A stretch of DNA of 64,000 bases. Source: Bradyrhizobium agreste (GTDB taxonomy: Bacteria > Pseudomonadota > Alphaproteobacteria > Rhizobiales > Xanthobacteraceae). This document shows, piece after piece, positions 27,000 through 35,692 of this stretch. The position numbers and the translations under genes are program-made. The stretch is from NCBI RefSeq assembly GCF_016031625.1, contig NZ_JACCHP010000011.1, forward strand, positions 248,001 through 312,000. The letters run 5' to 3'. The notes beneath the pieces were generated by a model, which saw only the letters and a list, made by a program, of their open reading frames with translations, searched no databases and was not told the origin of the DNA. Each line of letters begins with the position of its first letter. Within the stretch, counting starts at the first letter, position 1.

Positions 27000-27481
27000 G
27001 ACCGGCTCATTGCCTGCTCGATCGCAGCCACGATGTTGGGGTAGGCACCGCAGCGACAGAGGTTTCCGCTCATCAGCTCCCGGATCTCGTCCGCATCGCG
27101 CGCTCGGCCTTCGGCCAACAGGCCCGCGGCAGAGCAAATCTGTCCCGGCGTGCAATAACCGCACTGAAAGGCATCGTGGTCGATGAAGGCCTGTTGCAGG
27201 GGATGCAACGCGCCGTCCCTGGCCAAGCCTTCGATGGTCGTGATCTCGGCGCCATCCGTCATGACGGCCAGGGTCAGGCAGGAATTGACCCGTCTTCCGT
27301 CGATCAGCACGGTACAGGCACCGCATTGGCCGTGATCGCAGCCTTTTTTGGTGCCGGTCAGCTCCAGACGGTCACGCAGCGCGTCCAGAAGCGTGGTCCA
27401 CGGCACGACCTCGAGCGCGCGCCTTTCGCCATTGACGACGAGGTTGATCGGAATGCGTTCGGGGATCGTAAGGTCGGCCAT
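26996..27481 (-). CDS. [2Fe-2S] subunit of aldehyde oxidoreductase (PaoA/YagT-like)
   Basis: A 161-residue electron-transfer subunit with two [2Fe-2S] sites: the plant-type site (Cys48, 53, 56, 68) and the C-terminal helical site (Cys107, 110, 142, 144; CGYCTPGQ and CRCGAYPNI). E. coli PaoA has a Tat leader; here the protein starts right at the fold (MADLTIPERIPINLVVNG), so the enzyme should be cytoplasmic. AGGGA lies 7 bases before the ATG. It is the first gene of the three-gene operon. No XdhC-type cofactor chaperone is adjacent. Confidence 0.94.
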   Translation of the reverse strand: MADLTIPERIPINLVVNGERRALEVVPWTTLLDALRDRLELTGTKKGCDHGQCGACTVLIDGRRVNSCLTLAVMTDGAEITTIEGLARDGALHPLQQAFIDHDAFQCGYCTPGQICSAAGLLAEGRARDADEIRELMSGNLCRCGAYPNIVAAIEQAMSRS

Positions 27482-27622
27482 ATTCTATTTTCCCTGCGGA
27501 AAGGCGAGCCGGGCAAATTGTGGAAGTGACGCGAGAATGCGTTGCCGCCGCTGGCCCAATAGCGCCCAACGGATGACGGGTTGCTTGGTTCCCGACAGGT
27601 TCTCCCGATCGGATCGACGAGA

Positions 27623-28180
27623 TCAGCGCTTCGTCTCGCCGAACACCACAGTCGGCACCGCGCGGTTCACGATCTCGCGCAGCGCGAAGCTCGACTGCAC
27701 CCGCGCGACGCGCGGCAGGCGGGACAGCTCGGTGCGATGGATGCGCTCGAAATCCTGGATATCGCGGGCGAGCACGATCAGGATGTAGTCGTCCGTCCCC
27801 GACATCAGGAAGCAGCGCACGACGGAGGGACATTTCGTCACCTCCGCCTCGAACGCCTTCAGCGCTTCGTCGCTCTGGCTCTCCAGCGCGATGCGAACCA
27901 GCACCGTGGTGGTGAGGCCGAACCGGGCGAGGTCGAGCGCGGCCTGGTAGGCCTGGATGTAGCCGTCATCCTCCAGCGCCTTCTGCCGCCGCGCCAGCGC
28001 GGTACTCGACAAGCCGATCTTGTTGGCAAGCTCGGTGTGGCTGGCTCGCGCATTGGTCGTGAGTTCCGCGAGGATGGCGAGGTCTTTCCGGTCGAGGGCC
28101 AAGGTTTCGTTTCCAGCGTCAAAGGACGTTTTCGCGCCGGAAACCGGCGCGGGTGCCGCCAAGGTAGCGGATATTTGCAT
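27623..28180 (-). CDS. Lrp/AsnC-family transcriptional regulator
   Basis: A 185-residue feast/famine regulator: helix-turn-helix about 30-75 (LDRKDLAILAELTTNARASHTELANKIGLSS in outline) and the RAM ligand domain about 95-170 (CPSVVRCFLMSGTDDYILIVLA). About 28 residues precede the family N-terminus, more than usual, and no ribosome site stands before the ATG at 28180, so the start is uncertain. It is divergent from alanine dehydrogenase with 65 bases between them, the usual pairing in which Lrp-type AldR activates ald in response to alanine. Confidence 0.9.
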   Translation of the reverse strand: MQISATLAAPAPVSGAKTSFDAGNETLALDRKDLAILAELTTNARASHTELANKIGLSSTALARRQKALEDDGYIQAYQAALDLARFGLTTTVLVRIALESQSDEALKAFEAEVTKCPSVVRCFLMSGTDDYILIVLARDIQDFERIHRTELSRLPRVARVQSSFALREIVNRAVPTVVFGETKR

Positions 28181-28245
28181 GAAACCAAACCGACGCTCTC
28201 GCTACGATCAACAATGGAATCAAAGCATTGGCGAGGGAGAGCAAG

Positions 28246-29361
28246 ATGCGCGTCGGAGTCCCCAAGGAGATCAAGGTGCAGGAATATCGCGTCGGGCTCA
28301 CCCCAGGCGCGGTCCGCGAATATGTCGCCGCCGGGCACCAGGTGACAGTCGAGAGCGGCGCCGGCAGCGGCATTGGCGCGTCCGACGAGGTGTACCGGCG
28401 GGCAGGGGCGTCCATTGCCGAGGCCGCTCGCGAGATCTTTGCAAAGTCCGACATGATCGTGAAAGTGAAGGAGCCGCAGAAGAGCGAATGGGCTCAGCTT
28501 CGGGAAGGCCAGATCCTTTTTACTTACCTTCATCTTGCGCCGGATCCCGAGCAGGCCAAGGGCCTGCTTGCTTCCGGCTGCACCGCAATCGCCTATGAAA
28601 CTATCACGGACGCGCGCGGTCACCTCCCGCTGCTCGCCCCGATGAGCGAAGTCGCCGGCCGCCTCGCCATCGAGGCCGCCGGCGCCGCGCTCAAGCGCTC
28701 GGCCGGCGGCCGCGGTCTGCTGCTCGGCGGCGTGCCCGGCGTGCAACCGGCACGCGTCGTCGTGCTCGGCGGCGGCGTGGTCGGAACGCAGGCGGCCCGC
28801 ATGGCCGCCGGCTTAGGTGCCGAAGTCACCGTGATCGACCGCTCGATCCCGCGCCTGCGCGAACTGGACGATCTCTTTGCCGGACGCGTACGCACCCGCT
28901 TCTCCACCATTGAGGCGGTCGAGGACGAGGTGTTCGCCGCCGACGTCGTCATCGGTGCTGTGCTGGTGCCCGGCGCCAGCGCGCCGAAACTCGTCACGCG
29001 CGCGATGCTGAAATCGATGCGGCCCGGAGCCGTGCTGGTCGATGTCGCGATCGACCAGGGCGGCTGCTTCGAGACCTCGCACCCGACCACGCATGCGGAG
29101 CCGACCTACGAGGTCGACGGCGTCGTGCATTATTGCGTCGCCAACATGCCGGGCGCGGTGCCGGTGACCTCGAGCCAGGCCCTGAACAACGCGACGCTGC
29201 CGTTCGGCCTGATGCTCGCCAACAAGGGCTTTGCGGCGGTCTTGGAGAATCCGCATCTGCGCAACGGACTCAACGTGCATCGCGGCCGGGTGACGAACAA
29301 GGCGGTGGCGGAGAGTCTGGGGCTGGAGTTTGCGCCAGTAGAGAGCGGGCTGGCGGCTTAG
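28246..29361 (+). CDS. ald: Alanine dehydrogenase
   Basis: A 371-residue enzyme interconverting L-alanine and pyruvate with NAD and ammonia. MRVGVPKEIKVQEYRVGLTP is the family N-terminus; Lys75 and His96 match the known catalytic residues. The nucleotide motif is VLGGGVVGTQAARMAAGLGA near 170. NMPGAVPVTSSQALNNATLP near 300 is also diagnostic. The start at 28246 is set by GGGAG 6 bases upstream. Likely under control of the divergent Lrp-type regulator. Confidence 0.96.
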   Translation: MRVGVPKEIKVQEYRVGLTPGAVREYVAAGHQVTVESGAGSGIGASDEVYRRAGASIAEAAREIFAKSDMIVKVKEPQKSEWAQLREGQILFTYLHLAPDPEQAKGLLASGCTAIAYETITDARGHLPLLAPMSEVAGRLAIEAAGAALKRSAGGRGLLLGGVPGVQPARVVVLGGGVVGTQAARMAAGLGAEVTVIDRSIPRLRELDDLFAGRVRTRFSTIEAVEDEVFAADVVIGAVLVPGASAPKLVTRAMLKSMRPGAVLVDVAIDQGGCFETSHPTTHAEPTYEVDGVVHYCVANMPGAVPVTSSQALNNATLPFGLMLANKGFAAVLENPHLRNGLNVHRGRVTNKAVAESLGLEFAPVESGLAA

Positions 29362-29621
29362 CGCGATGGGATCCCGCCAGTGCGGTGCTCTCAGCCGGCT
29401 GGAAGATGGCTGCCGCGCTTGGGGCCCAGGGAACCCCCAGGTGGTGAGGGCGCCGTGACTGCAGAGGCGGTGTCCAAATAGGCGAGAAGAAGAAAACTGT
29501 TGCCCTGGCACTGTCGCAAGGAAGGAGTTTCCCCTTACGAAGGCAAAAACGCCAATCGCTTCCATTGCTGTTTGGAGCCGAAACGACGACATTTCCACGA
29601 GAAATTGGTGGATCGGCAGCC

Positions 29622-29840
29622 ATGGAACGCATTGGATTTGAACCCTTCGGCGAGCAACTGGTGTCCGCAACGGACACACAGCCGAAGTCGCGCGCCTCGA
29701 AGCTCCTGCTGCGCGCCGGCACCACTCTGTTCTGGTCGTTGGTCGCCGGCATCGTGCTGGCCCGTGCAGCCTTCTTCGAGCCGGGCGTCTATGACGGCTT
29801 CAGCCGGGTGGCCTCGTTGGCCAAGAACCTGATCTTCTGA
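29622..29840 (+). CDS. Small single-span membrane protein, unknown
   Basis: 72 residues from ATG 29622, with one transmembrane helix (about 35-53, LFWSLVAGIVLARAAFFEPG) and a short C-terminal amphipathic tail. No known family was recognised. An earlier ATG at 29565 is in frame but the added residues look unstructured; neither start has a strong ribosome site. The preceding gap (29362-29621) holds nothing I can identify. Confidence 0.5.
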   Translation: MERIGFEPFGEQLVSATDTQPKSRASKLLLRAGTTLFWSLVAGIVLARAAFFEPGVYDGFSRVASLAKNLIF

Positions 29841-29951
29841 GGCCGTTTATTCCGGGCTGAGGACAGAACTGCTCTCGGCCCTGATATGTCGAAAACATAT
29901 TTCCCAATTGAGTTGCGCTGCGTATAAATCTTTCTCCTTCGGGAGAGATTT

Positions 29952-31010
29952 GTGTCGCAGAATCAAGCATCCAGCCCGGCCGATTCCAAGCCGGTCACCG
30001 CCGCGAGCCGTATTGCGGCGCTGATTCCGGGCGTTCTCCTCTGTATCGCGGTCGCCGGCGTGTCGGCCCTGCTCGAGCGGGCCGAACTGGGCGTGTTCGA
30101 GCATCCCTATATCGAGGCGCTGGTCATGGCGATCCTGCTCGGCATGGCGGTGCGCAGCTTCTGGAAGCCGGCCCCGCGTTGGCAGGCCGGCATCGCCTTC
30201 AGCGCCAAGCAGCTGCTGGAAGTCGCGGTGATGCTGCTCGGGGCCTCCATCAGCTTCGCTGCAATCGCGGCTTCCGGAATTGCGCTGCTCGCCTCGATTG
30301 CGGCGGTCGTCGTGGTCGCGCTCTGCATCTCCTTCGGCCTCAGCCGGCTGCTCGGCTTGTCGACGCGGCTGTCGATCTTGATCGCCTGCGGCAACTCGAT
30401 CTGCGGCAATTCCGCGATCGCCGCGGTGGCGCCCATCATCGGCGCCAGCAACGACGAGATTGCGTCCTCGATCTCCTTCACGGCGATCCTTGGCGTGATG
30501 ATGGTGCTGGGCCTGCCGCTGCTGATCCCGCTGCTGCAATTGTCCGCAACGCAGTACGGCATTCTCGCCGGGCTCACCGTCTACGCGGTGCCGCAGGTGC
30601 TTGCCGCGACGGTGCCGGCCGGGCTCGTCTCGACCCAGATCGGCACGCTGGTGAAGCTGATGCGTGTCCTGATGCTCGGCCCGGTCGTCGTCGGCCTGTC
30701 GCTGGTCGCCTCGCGCTGGCAGAGCGATGCCCGGAAAACCAGCGTCGGCTTCTTCCGCCTGGTGCCCTGGTTCATCCTCGGCTTCCTTGCGCTTGCGACC
30801 CTGCGGTCGCTGGAGATCGTGCCGGCTACAGTGGTTGGCCCCGTGACGAAGATCACGAGCTTTCTCACGGTGGTCTCGATGGCCGCCCTCGGCCTTGGCG
30901 TCGACGTGCGCGTGCTCGCCAATGTCGGCGGCCGGGTGACAGCCGCCGTGACGCTGTCGCTGATCCTGCTGCTGGGGATCAGCATCGCGCTGGTGCATTG
31001 GTTCAAGTAG
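29952..31010 (+). CDS. YeiH/UPF0324-family putative sulfate exporter
   Basis: A 352-residue inner-membrane protein with about ten helices. Family signatures are ALVMAILLGMAVRSFW near 57, AKQLLEVAVMLLGASISF near 85 and CGNSICGNSAIAAVAPII near 148; the cysteine pair in that last motif is characteristic. The start is GTG at 29952 with CGGGAGAG 5 bases upstream. The family has been proposed to export sulfate or sulfite in sulfonate degraders, but evidence is slight. It could link to the sulfopyruvate-decarboxylase-like genes 11 kb away; that is speculation. Confidence 0.88.
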   Translation: MSQNQASSPADSKPVTAASRIAALIPGVLLCIAVAGVSALLERAELGVFEHPYIEALVMAILLGMAVRSFWKPAPRWQAGIAFSAKQLLEVAVMLLGASISFAAIAASGIALLASIAAVVVVALCISFGLSRLLGLSTRLSILIACGNSICGNSAIAAVAPIIGASNDEIASSISFTAILGVMMVLGLPLLIPLLQLSATQYGILAGLTVYAVPQVLAATVPAGLVSTQIGTLVKLMRVLMLGPVVVGLSLVASRWQSDARKTSVGFFRLVPWFILGFLALATLRSLEIVPATVVGPVTKITSFLTVVSMAALGLGVDVRVLANVGGRVTAAVTLSLILLLGISIALVHWFK

Positions 31011-31152
31011 ATCGATCGCAGCGGTGCTGCGCGTAGGGATTGGCGGCGCGCTGCTACTTCTGGACTTCTTCGGCCAGACGGTTATTGGTTTGCGCCAATG
31101 GGATCCCGCTGCGAATGCAGCCGATCCTTAGAAAACAGCGAGGACGCCGGCC

Positions 31153-32325
31153 ATGACCACATTGACTGTGAAGGACCTTCTCCCCGAGGACGGCACGAAG
31201 GGGACGCTGGTCGGCCGCGTCTGGCTGCCGCAGGTCAACGGTCCGGCCGTCGTCGCCGTGCGCGGTGACGGCGTGTACGACGTCACAGCAAGATTTCCGA
31301 CAGTCAGCGCGCTGTGCGAGGAAGACAACCCCGCCAAGGCGCTTGCCGCCACGACGGGCGAGCGCATCGGTGATCTCGAGGCGATCGCGGCCAACACCCC
31401 GCCGGACAAGCGCGATCCCCAAAGGCCCTGGCTGCTCGCGCCGGTCGACCTCCAGACGTTGAAAGCCGCCGGCGTCACCTTCGCGATCTCGATGCTGGAG
31501 CGCGTCATCGAAGAGCGCGCCAAAGGCAACCCGGCCTCAGCCGAAGCCATTCGGAAAGAAGTGACGCGCCTGATCGGCGACGATCTGTCAAAGCTCAAGC
31601 CGGGCTCGGACCAGGCGATGCACCTGAAGCAGGTGCTGATCGATCAGAACGCCTGGAGCCAATATCTCGAGGTCGGCATCGGTCCGGATGCCGAGGTCTT
31701 CACCAAGGCGCCCACCTTGTCGTCGGTCGGCACCGGCATGGACGCTGGCCTGCATCCGAAATCGACCTGGAACAATCCCGAGCCCGAGCTCGTGCTGTTC
31801 GTCTCGAGCCGCGGCAAGATCGTCGGCGGCGCGCTCGGCAACGACGTGAACTTGCGCGACTTCGAGGGCCGCTCGGCGCTGCTGTTGTCGAAGGCCAAGG
31901 ACAACAACGCGTCCTGTTCGATCGGCCCGCTGTTGCGCCTGTTCGACGACACCTTCACGCTCGACGACGCGCGCAGGCTGGACATCAGCTTGAACGTCAC
32001 GGGGACGGACGGCTTCGTTCTCGACGGCCATTCCTCGATCAGCAAGATCAGCCGCGATCCGACCGATCTCGTCGCCCAGACCATTGGCAAGGTGCATCAA
32101 TATCCTGACGGTTTCGTGCTGTTCCTCGGCACCATGTTCGCTCCCGTGAAGGATCGCGATGCGCCGGGGCAGGGATTCACCCACAAGCGCGATGACATCG
32201 TCACCATCGCGGCGCCCCAGCTCGGCAAGCTCGTCAACCGCATGCGTACCAGCGACGAGTGCGAGCCCTGGACGTTCGGCATCGGCGCGCTGATGAAGAA
32301 CCTGGCACAACGGAAGCTGATTTAG
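31153..32325 (+). CDS. FAH-superfamily dehydratase, XylX-like (2-keto-3-deoxy-pentonate dehydratase)
   Basis: 390 residues of the fumarylacetoacetate-hydrolase superfamily. An N-terminal domain (1-110) is followed by the catalytic fold with metal ligands in NNPEPELVLF and GNDVNLRDFEGRSALLLSKA. KDNNASCSIGP, HQYPDGFVLFLGTMFAP and GQGFTHK agree with Caulobacter XylX as I remember it. XylX dehydrates 2-keto-3-deoxy-xylonate to alpha-ketoglutarate semialdehyde, and the next genes encode a pentose dehydrogenase, lactonase and importer, so this role is likely. Simple FAH hydrolases are usually shorter. GAGGA lies 8 bases before the ATG. Confidence 0.82.
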   Translation: MTTLTVKDLLPEDGTKGTLVGRVWLPQVNGPAVVAVRGDGVYDVTARFPTVSALCEEDNPAKALAATTGERIGDLEAIAANTPPDKRDPQRPWLLAPVDLQTLKAAGVTFAISMLERVIEERAKGNPASAEAIRKEVTRLIGDDLSKLKPGSDQAMHLKQVLIDQNAWSQYLEVGIGPDAEVFTKAPTLSSVGTGMDAGLHPKSTWNNPEPELVLFVSSRGKIVGGALGNDVNLRDFEGRSALLLSKAKDNNASCSIGPLLRLFDDTFTLDDARRLDISLNVTGTDGFVLDGHSSISKISRDPTDLVAQTIGKVHQYPDGFVLFLGTMFAPVKDRDAPGQGFTHKRDDIVTIAAPQLGKLVNRMRTSDECEPWTFGIGALMKNLAQRKLI

Positions 32326-32635
32326 CGCTGCTGCCCTTCGCCTCCCGCAAACGGGGCGAGGGGTGCACCTTCGCCGCGCCGACAGGTGAAGCTCATTCGG
32401 ACCGCCAACTTTTTTTCACCTCCGCGTTGCATGATCGGAACAAAATCGCGCTGAGCGTGTCATAAATCAGCTCGCCGCCTTCCCCGCTGAGTTTTCCTCC
32501 AAATAGTCAAATAATATGACTAGTCGGAACTCAACTTCCGTGAAATAGTGCCCACCGCTGGCCTAAAGGGCTGGCCTGTGGGTGCCATACTACCAATGGG
32601 CGCCCCGGATAAACAATCTTGGGAGATACGCCCTG
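32326..32635. other. 310-base non-coding control region
   Basis: The first 50 bases hold a decayed copy of the CCTCTCCCCG-type palindrome (CCTCCCGCAAACGGGGCGAGG near 32342, shortened and mismatched). From 32400 the sequence becomes unusually A/T-rich for this window and contains the TAGTCA-N7-TGACTA repeat at 32504. It most likely carries the promoter of the small membrane protein-gntR-araA operon. No gene was found. Confidence 0.6.
32504..32522. promoter_or_regulatory. Candidate GntR operator
   Basis: TAGTCAAATAATATGACTA is an inverted repeat with perfect 6-bp arms and a 7-bp A/T centre, 114 bases before the first gene of the operon that encodes a FadR-type regulator. Autoregulation by that regulator is the natural guess; the site is shown only by symmetry. 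Confidence 0.5.
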
Positions 32636-32917
32636 ATGACCCCTGAAGCCAGCTTTGTGGTCCGCGTCATGGCCGCCTTGTTGCTTGCGGGGCTCGCCGG
32701 GCTCGCCTTCTCCTTCTATACCAGCGCCGGCTATTCGCCCTCCGCCGTCGGCGTCGAGCTCGACAGCATCGCCGCCGTCGTGATCGACGGCACGCTGTCG
32801 AGCTGGCGGACCAAGATCGCGACCGGTGTGCTTGTGTTCGCCTTCATCGCCCTGCAGCAGGTGTTGGTCACGCTTGCGCGCCAGCCGGCGGTGAGACATG
32901 CGGGAGCGGCGTCATGA
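32636..32917 (+). CDS. Small two-span membrane protein overlapping gntR
   Basis: 93 residues with two hydrophobic helices (about 7-27, VRVMAALLLAGLAGLAFSFY, and about 60-78, IATGVLVFAFIALQQVLVTLA). Its stop overlaps the regulator start by ATGA, so translation is coupled. GGGAG lies about 12 bases before the ATG. No family was recognised. As first gene of a sugar operon it might tune transport or signalling, but nothing in the sequence shows how. Confidence 0.65.
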   Translation: MTPEASFVVRVMAALLLAGLAGLAFSFYTSAGYSPSAVGVELDSIAAVVIDGTLSSWRTKIATGVLVFAFIALQQVLVTLARQPAVRHAGAAS

Positions 32918-33690
32918 CCTCACGGATCGTCGTCATCCCGACGCGGCGTGCCCATTCCAACCACGCAGAAGTGGCGCGCTCGATCGGCGTTGACATCATC
33001 GCCGGCCGCTATGCGGAAGGCACGCGCCTGCCGGGTGATGCCGAAATGATCGCGATGTTCGGCGTGTCGCGGCCGGTGCTGCGTGAGAGTGTGAAGACGC
33101 TGGTCGCCAAGGGCCTGCTCACCACCAAGGCTCGGGTCGGCACCGTCGTGCGCGAGCGCGGCGCCTGGAACATGTTCGACGCGGATGTGCTGGCCTGGCA
33201 CCTCGATGCCGGCATCGACAAGCGCTTCCTCAACGACCTCGCCGAGATCCGTCTGGCCGTCGAGCCGCGCGCCGCGATGCTGGCGTCCAAGCAGCGGTCC
33301 GCGGAGGACATCAGCGAGCTGCGCCGCTGCATGGATCGCATGCGGCATGAAGCGTCCGACTCGGTCGGCTTTGCCGACGCCGATCTCGCGCTTCATGTTG
33401 CGGTGGCGCGTGCCTCGGGCAATCTGTTCATGCGCTCGGTCGGGCATGTCATCGAAGCAGCGCTGCGCGCATCGTTCCTGCTCAGCGCTCCGGTCCAGAC
33501 CGAGGACCGTGACGCCGTGCTGCTCTGGCATCAGAAGATCGTCGATGCCATCGTTGCGGGCGATGCCGACGCCGCGTCCGAGGCCATGATCTATGTCATT
33601 CACAACGGCATGCGCCGCCACGACAGCACGGTGATCGAGACCGCCCCGGCCGAGCCGCTGCCGTCCGCCGATGCTGGAGAACAAGCGTGA
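32914..33690 (+). CDS. FadR/GntR-family (FCD) regulator of the sugar operon
   Basis: A 258-residue regulator with an N-terminal winged helix (GTRLPGDAEMIAMFGVSRPVLRESVKTL) and a C-terminal FCD domain with the helix set LNDLAEIRLAVEPRAAMLAS and metal-type histidines in DLALHVAVARASGN and LWHQKIVDAI. It lies in the operon with araA-galM-lactonase and probably senses the sugar or an acid intermediate. It overlaps both neighbours (ATGA before, GTGA after). Confidence 0.9.
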   Translation: MTSRIVVIPTRRAHSNHAEVARSIGVDIIAGRYAEGTRLPGDAEMIAMFGVSRPVLRESVKTLVAKGLLTTKARVGTVVRERGAWNMFDADVLAWHLDAGIDKRFLNDLAEIRLAVEPRAAMLASKQRSAEDISELRRCMDRMRHEASDSVGFADADLALHVAVARASGNLFMRSVGHVIEAALRASFLLSAPVQTEDRDAVLLWHQKIVDAIVAGDADAASEAMIYVIHNGMRRHDSTVIETAPAEPLPSADAGEQA

Positions 33691-34613
33691 CAGACCTTCG
33701 CATCGCCATCGTCGGCTTCGGCAAGATCGCGCGGGACCAGCATGTGGGGGCGATCGCCGCCACACCGGGTGCAACGCTCGCCGCCGTAGCGAGCCGCAAC
33801 GCCTCGCTGCCGGGGGTACCGCATTTTCCGACGATCGAGGAACTGCTTCAGAAGGGGCCGCCGATCGACGCGGTCTCGCTCTGCACACCGCCGCAGGTGC
33901 GGCGGGCCCAGGCCGCGGCGGCGCTCGCCGCCGGCAAGCACGTCATGCTGGAGAAGCCGCCGGGCGCCGGCGTTGCCGAGCTCGATCCGCTGATCGCAAT
34001 GGCAACGGGTGCGAAGCGGACATTGTTTGCGACTTGGCATTCGCGCTATGCGCCGGCGGTTGAGCCGGCGCGGCAATGGCTCGCCGAGCGGCACATCAAA
34101 TCGGTGCACATCAGCTGGAAGGAGGATGTCCGTGTCTGGCATCCCGGGCAGGGCTGGATCTGGGAGCCGGGCGGCCTCGGCGTGTTCGATCCCGGTATCA
34201 ACGCGCTGTCGATCCTGACCAGGATTCTGCCGAAGCCCGTGTTCGTCACCGCGGCCGAGTTGGCCTTTCCAGCCAATTGCCAGGCGCCGATCGCGGCGAA
34301 CCTGAACCTGACGGATATCAGCGGCCTGCCCGTGACCGCCGAGTTCGACTTCCGCCAGACCGGACCGCAGAGCTGGGATATCCTCGTCGATGCCGATCAG
34401 GGACGGTTGACACTGTCGAGCGGTGGCGCGCGCATGGCCGTCGACGGCGAGGTGCTTGCCGAAGGGCCTGATCAGGAATACCGCGGACTCTACCGACACT
34501 TCGTCGAGCTCACAGCGACCGGCGCGAGTGACGTCGATCTGGCGCCGCTCAGTCTCGTCGCCGACGCCTTCCTGCTCGGTAAGCGCGCGATCGTCGAACC
34601 GTTTGTGGATTGA
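33687..34613 (+). CDS. araA: Gfo/Idh/MocA sugar 1-dehydrogenase (L-arabinose/D-galactose type)
   Basis: 308 residues. Oxidises an aldose at C1 to the lactone with NAD(P). The nucleotide motif is IAIVGFGKIARDQH (6-19); the catalytic lysine is Lys90 in EKPPG; WKEDVRVWHPGQGWIWEPGG and GVFDPGINALSILTRILP near 155-185 agree closely with the Azospirillum brasilense L-arabinose 1-dehydrogenase (AraA) as I remember it, which also takes galactose. The symbol follows Azospirillum and is not the isomerase AraA of E. coli. Start is GTG, overlapping the gntR stop. The next two genes supply epimerase and lactonase for the same step. Confidence 0.88.
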   Translation: MTDLRIAIVGFGKIARDQHVGAIAATPGATLAAVASRNASLPGVPHFPTIEELLQKGPPIDAVSLCTPPQVRRAQAAAALAAGKHVMLEKPPGAGVAELDPLIAMATGAKRTLFATWHSRYAPAVEPARQWLAERHIKSVHISWKEDVRVWHPGQGWIWEPGGLGVFDPGINALSILTRILPKPVFVTAAELAFPANCQAPIAANLNLTDISGLPVTAEFDFRQTGPQSWDILVDADQGRLTLSSGGARMAVDGEVLAEGPDQEYRGLYRHFVELTATGASDVDLAPLSLVADAFLLGKRAIVEPFVD

Positions 34614-34615
34614 GC

Positions 34616-35692
34616 ATGGCCGCATCAACAATCACAAAAGACGTCTTCGGAACGCTACCCGACGGCCGCAAGGTCGAGCGCCTCGTGCTGCGCGGGGAGG
34701 GCGGCTTCGAGGCGCGCATCATCAGCTACGGCGCGGTGCTGCAAGCGCTGATCGCGCCAGATGCCAACGGCGGATATGACGACGTCGTGCTTGGCCATGA
34801 TGCCTTCGCCGGCTATCTCGCCGAACGGAAATTTCTGGGCGCCACCGTCGGCCGCTATGCCAACCGCATCGCCAAGGGACAATTTTCGCTTCAAGAGGAA
34901 ACGGTGCAGCTTGCCGTCAACAACGGTCCGAATGCGCTGCACGGCGGGCTCGAGGGTTTTGATCGCAAGCTCTGGGAGATCGCGGACATCGACGAGGGTG
35001 GCGAGCCCGCCGTGACGCTGACCTATGTGAGCCCGCATGGCGAGGAGAATTATCCGGGCAGGCTCGACGTCCGCGTGACCTATCGCATCACCGGCCCGAC
35101 CGAGCTGTCGCTTCTGATGGAAGCGCGGACCGACCGACCGACCATCGTCAATCTGACCAACCACAGCTTCTTCAACCTCGAGGGCGCGACCTCAGGGACG
35201 TCCATTCTCGATCACCGCTTGATGGTCGCCGCCGAGCAGTTCCTCGCCATCGATCCCACCGCCATTCCGCTGCCGGAGCCGCCGCGCAGCGTGGCCGGTA
35301 CGCCGTTCGATTTTCGCAGACCGCGGCCGGTTGGCGAGCGCATCCGCGAGAGCGACTCGCAATTGCGAAACGGCAGGGGCTATGACCACACCTACTGCCT
35401 CGGGCGCGACGGCAAACTTGCGCTCGCGGCTCGGCTGGAGGCGCCACGCTCCGGGCGCATCATGGAGCTGCTCACCAATCAGCCCGGACTTCAGGTCTAT
35501 TCCGGCAATTATCTCGACGGCACGATGTCGGGCAAAGGCGGCAAGCTGATCCGGCAATCGGACGCCATGTGCCTGGAGCCGCACATCTGGCCCGACGCGC
35601 CGAACCGGCCGGACTTTCCGAGCCCGCGCCTCGATTCCGGCGGGGTCTATCGCCATCACACGGTCTATCGCTTTTCCGTGAGGTCGCCATGA
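34616..35692 (+). CDS. galM: Aldose 1-epimerase (mutarotase)
   Basis: A 358-residue GalM-type enzyme interconverting alpha and beta sugar anomers. Typical segments are YGAVLQALIAPDANGGYDDVVLGHD near 35, NGPNALHGGLEGFDRKLW near 98, NLTNHSFFNL near 180 with its histidine, and the C-terminal catalytic glutamate in CLEPHIWPDAPNRPDFPS. ATG 34616 is used; a TTG at 34610 overlaps the araA stop and is the alternative. It would feed the correct anomer to the dehydrogenase. Confidence 0.93.
   Translation: MAASTITKDVFGTLPDGRKVERLVLRGEGGFEARIISYGAVLQALIAPDANGGYDDVVLGHDAFAGYLAERKFLGATVGRYANRIAKGQFSLQEETVQLAVNNGPNALHGGLEGFDRKLWEIADIDEGGEPAVTLTYVSPHGEENYPGRLDVRVTYRITGPTELSLLMEARTDRPTIVNLTNHSFFNLEGATSGTSILDHRLMVAAEQFLAIDPTAIPLPEPPRSVAGTPFDFRRPRPVGERIRESDSQLRNGRGYDHTYCLGRDGKLALAARLEAPRSGRIMELLTNQPGLQVYSGNYLDGTMSGKGGKLIRQSDAMCLEPHIWPDAPNRPDFPSPRLDSGGVYRHHTVYRFSVRSP

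Noticed and set aside
27372..27833. A 153-codon minus-strand frame bridging the 2Fe-2S subunit and the Lrp gene
   Set aside because: It overlaps both certain genes in another frame and has no ribosome site.
29362..29621. Possible small RNA or gene in the ald to membrane-protein gap
   Set aside because: No convincing hairpin with T run, promoter or open frame with ribosome site could be seen.
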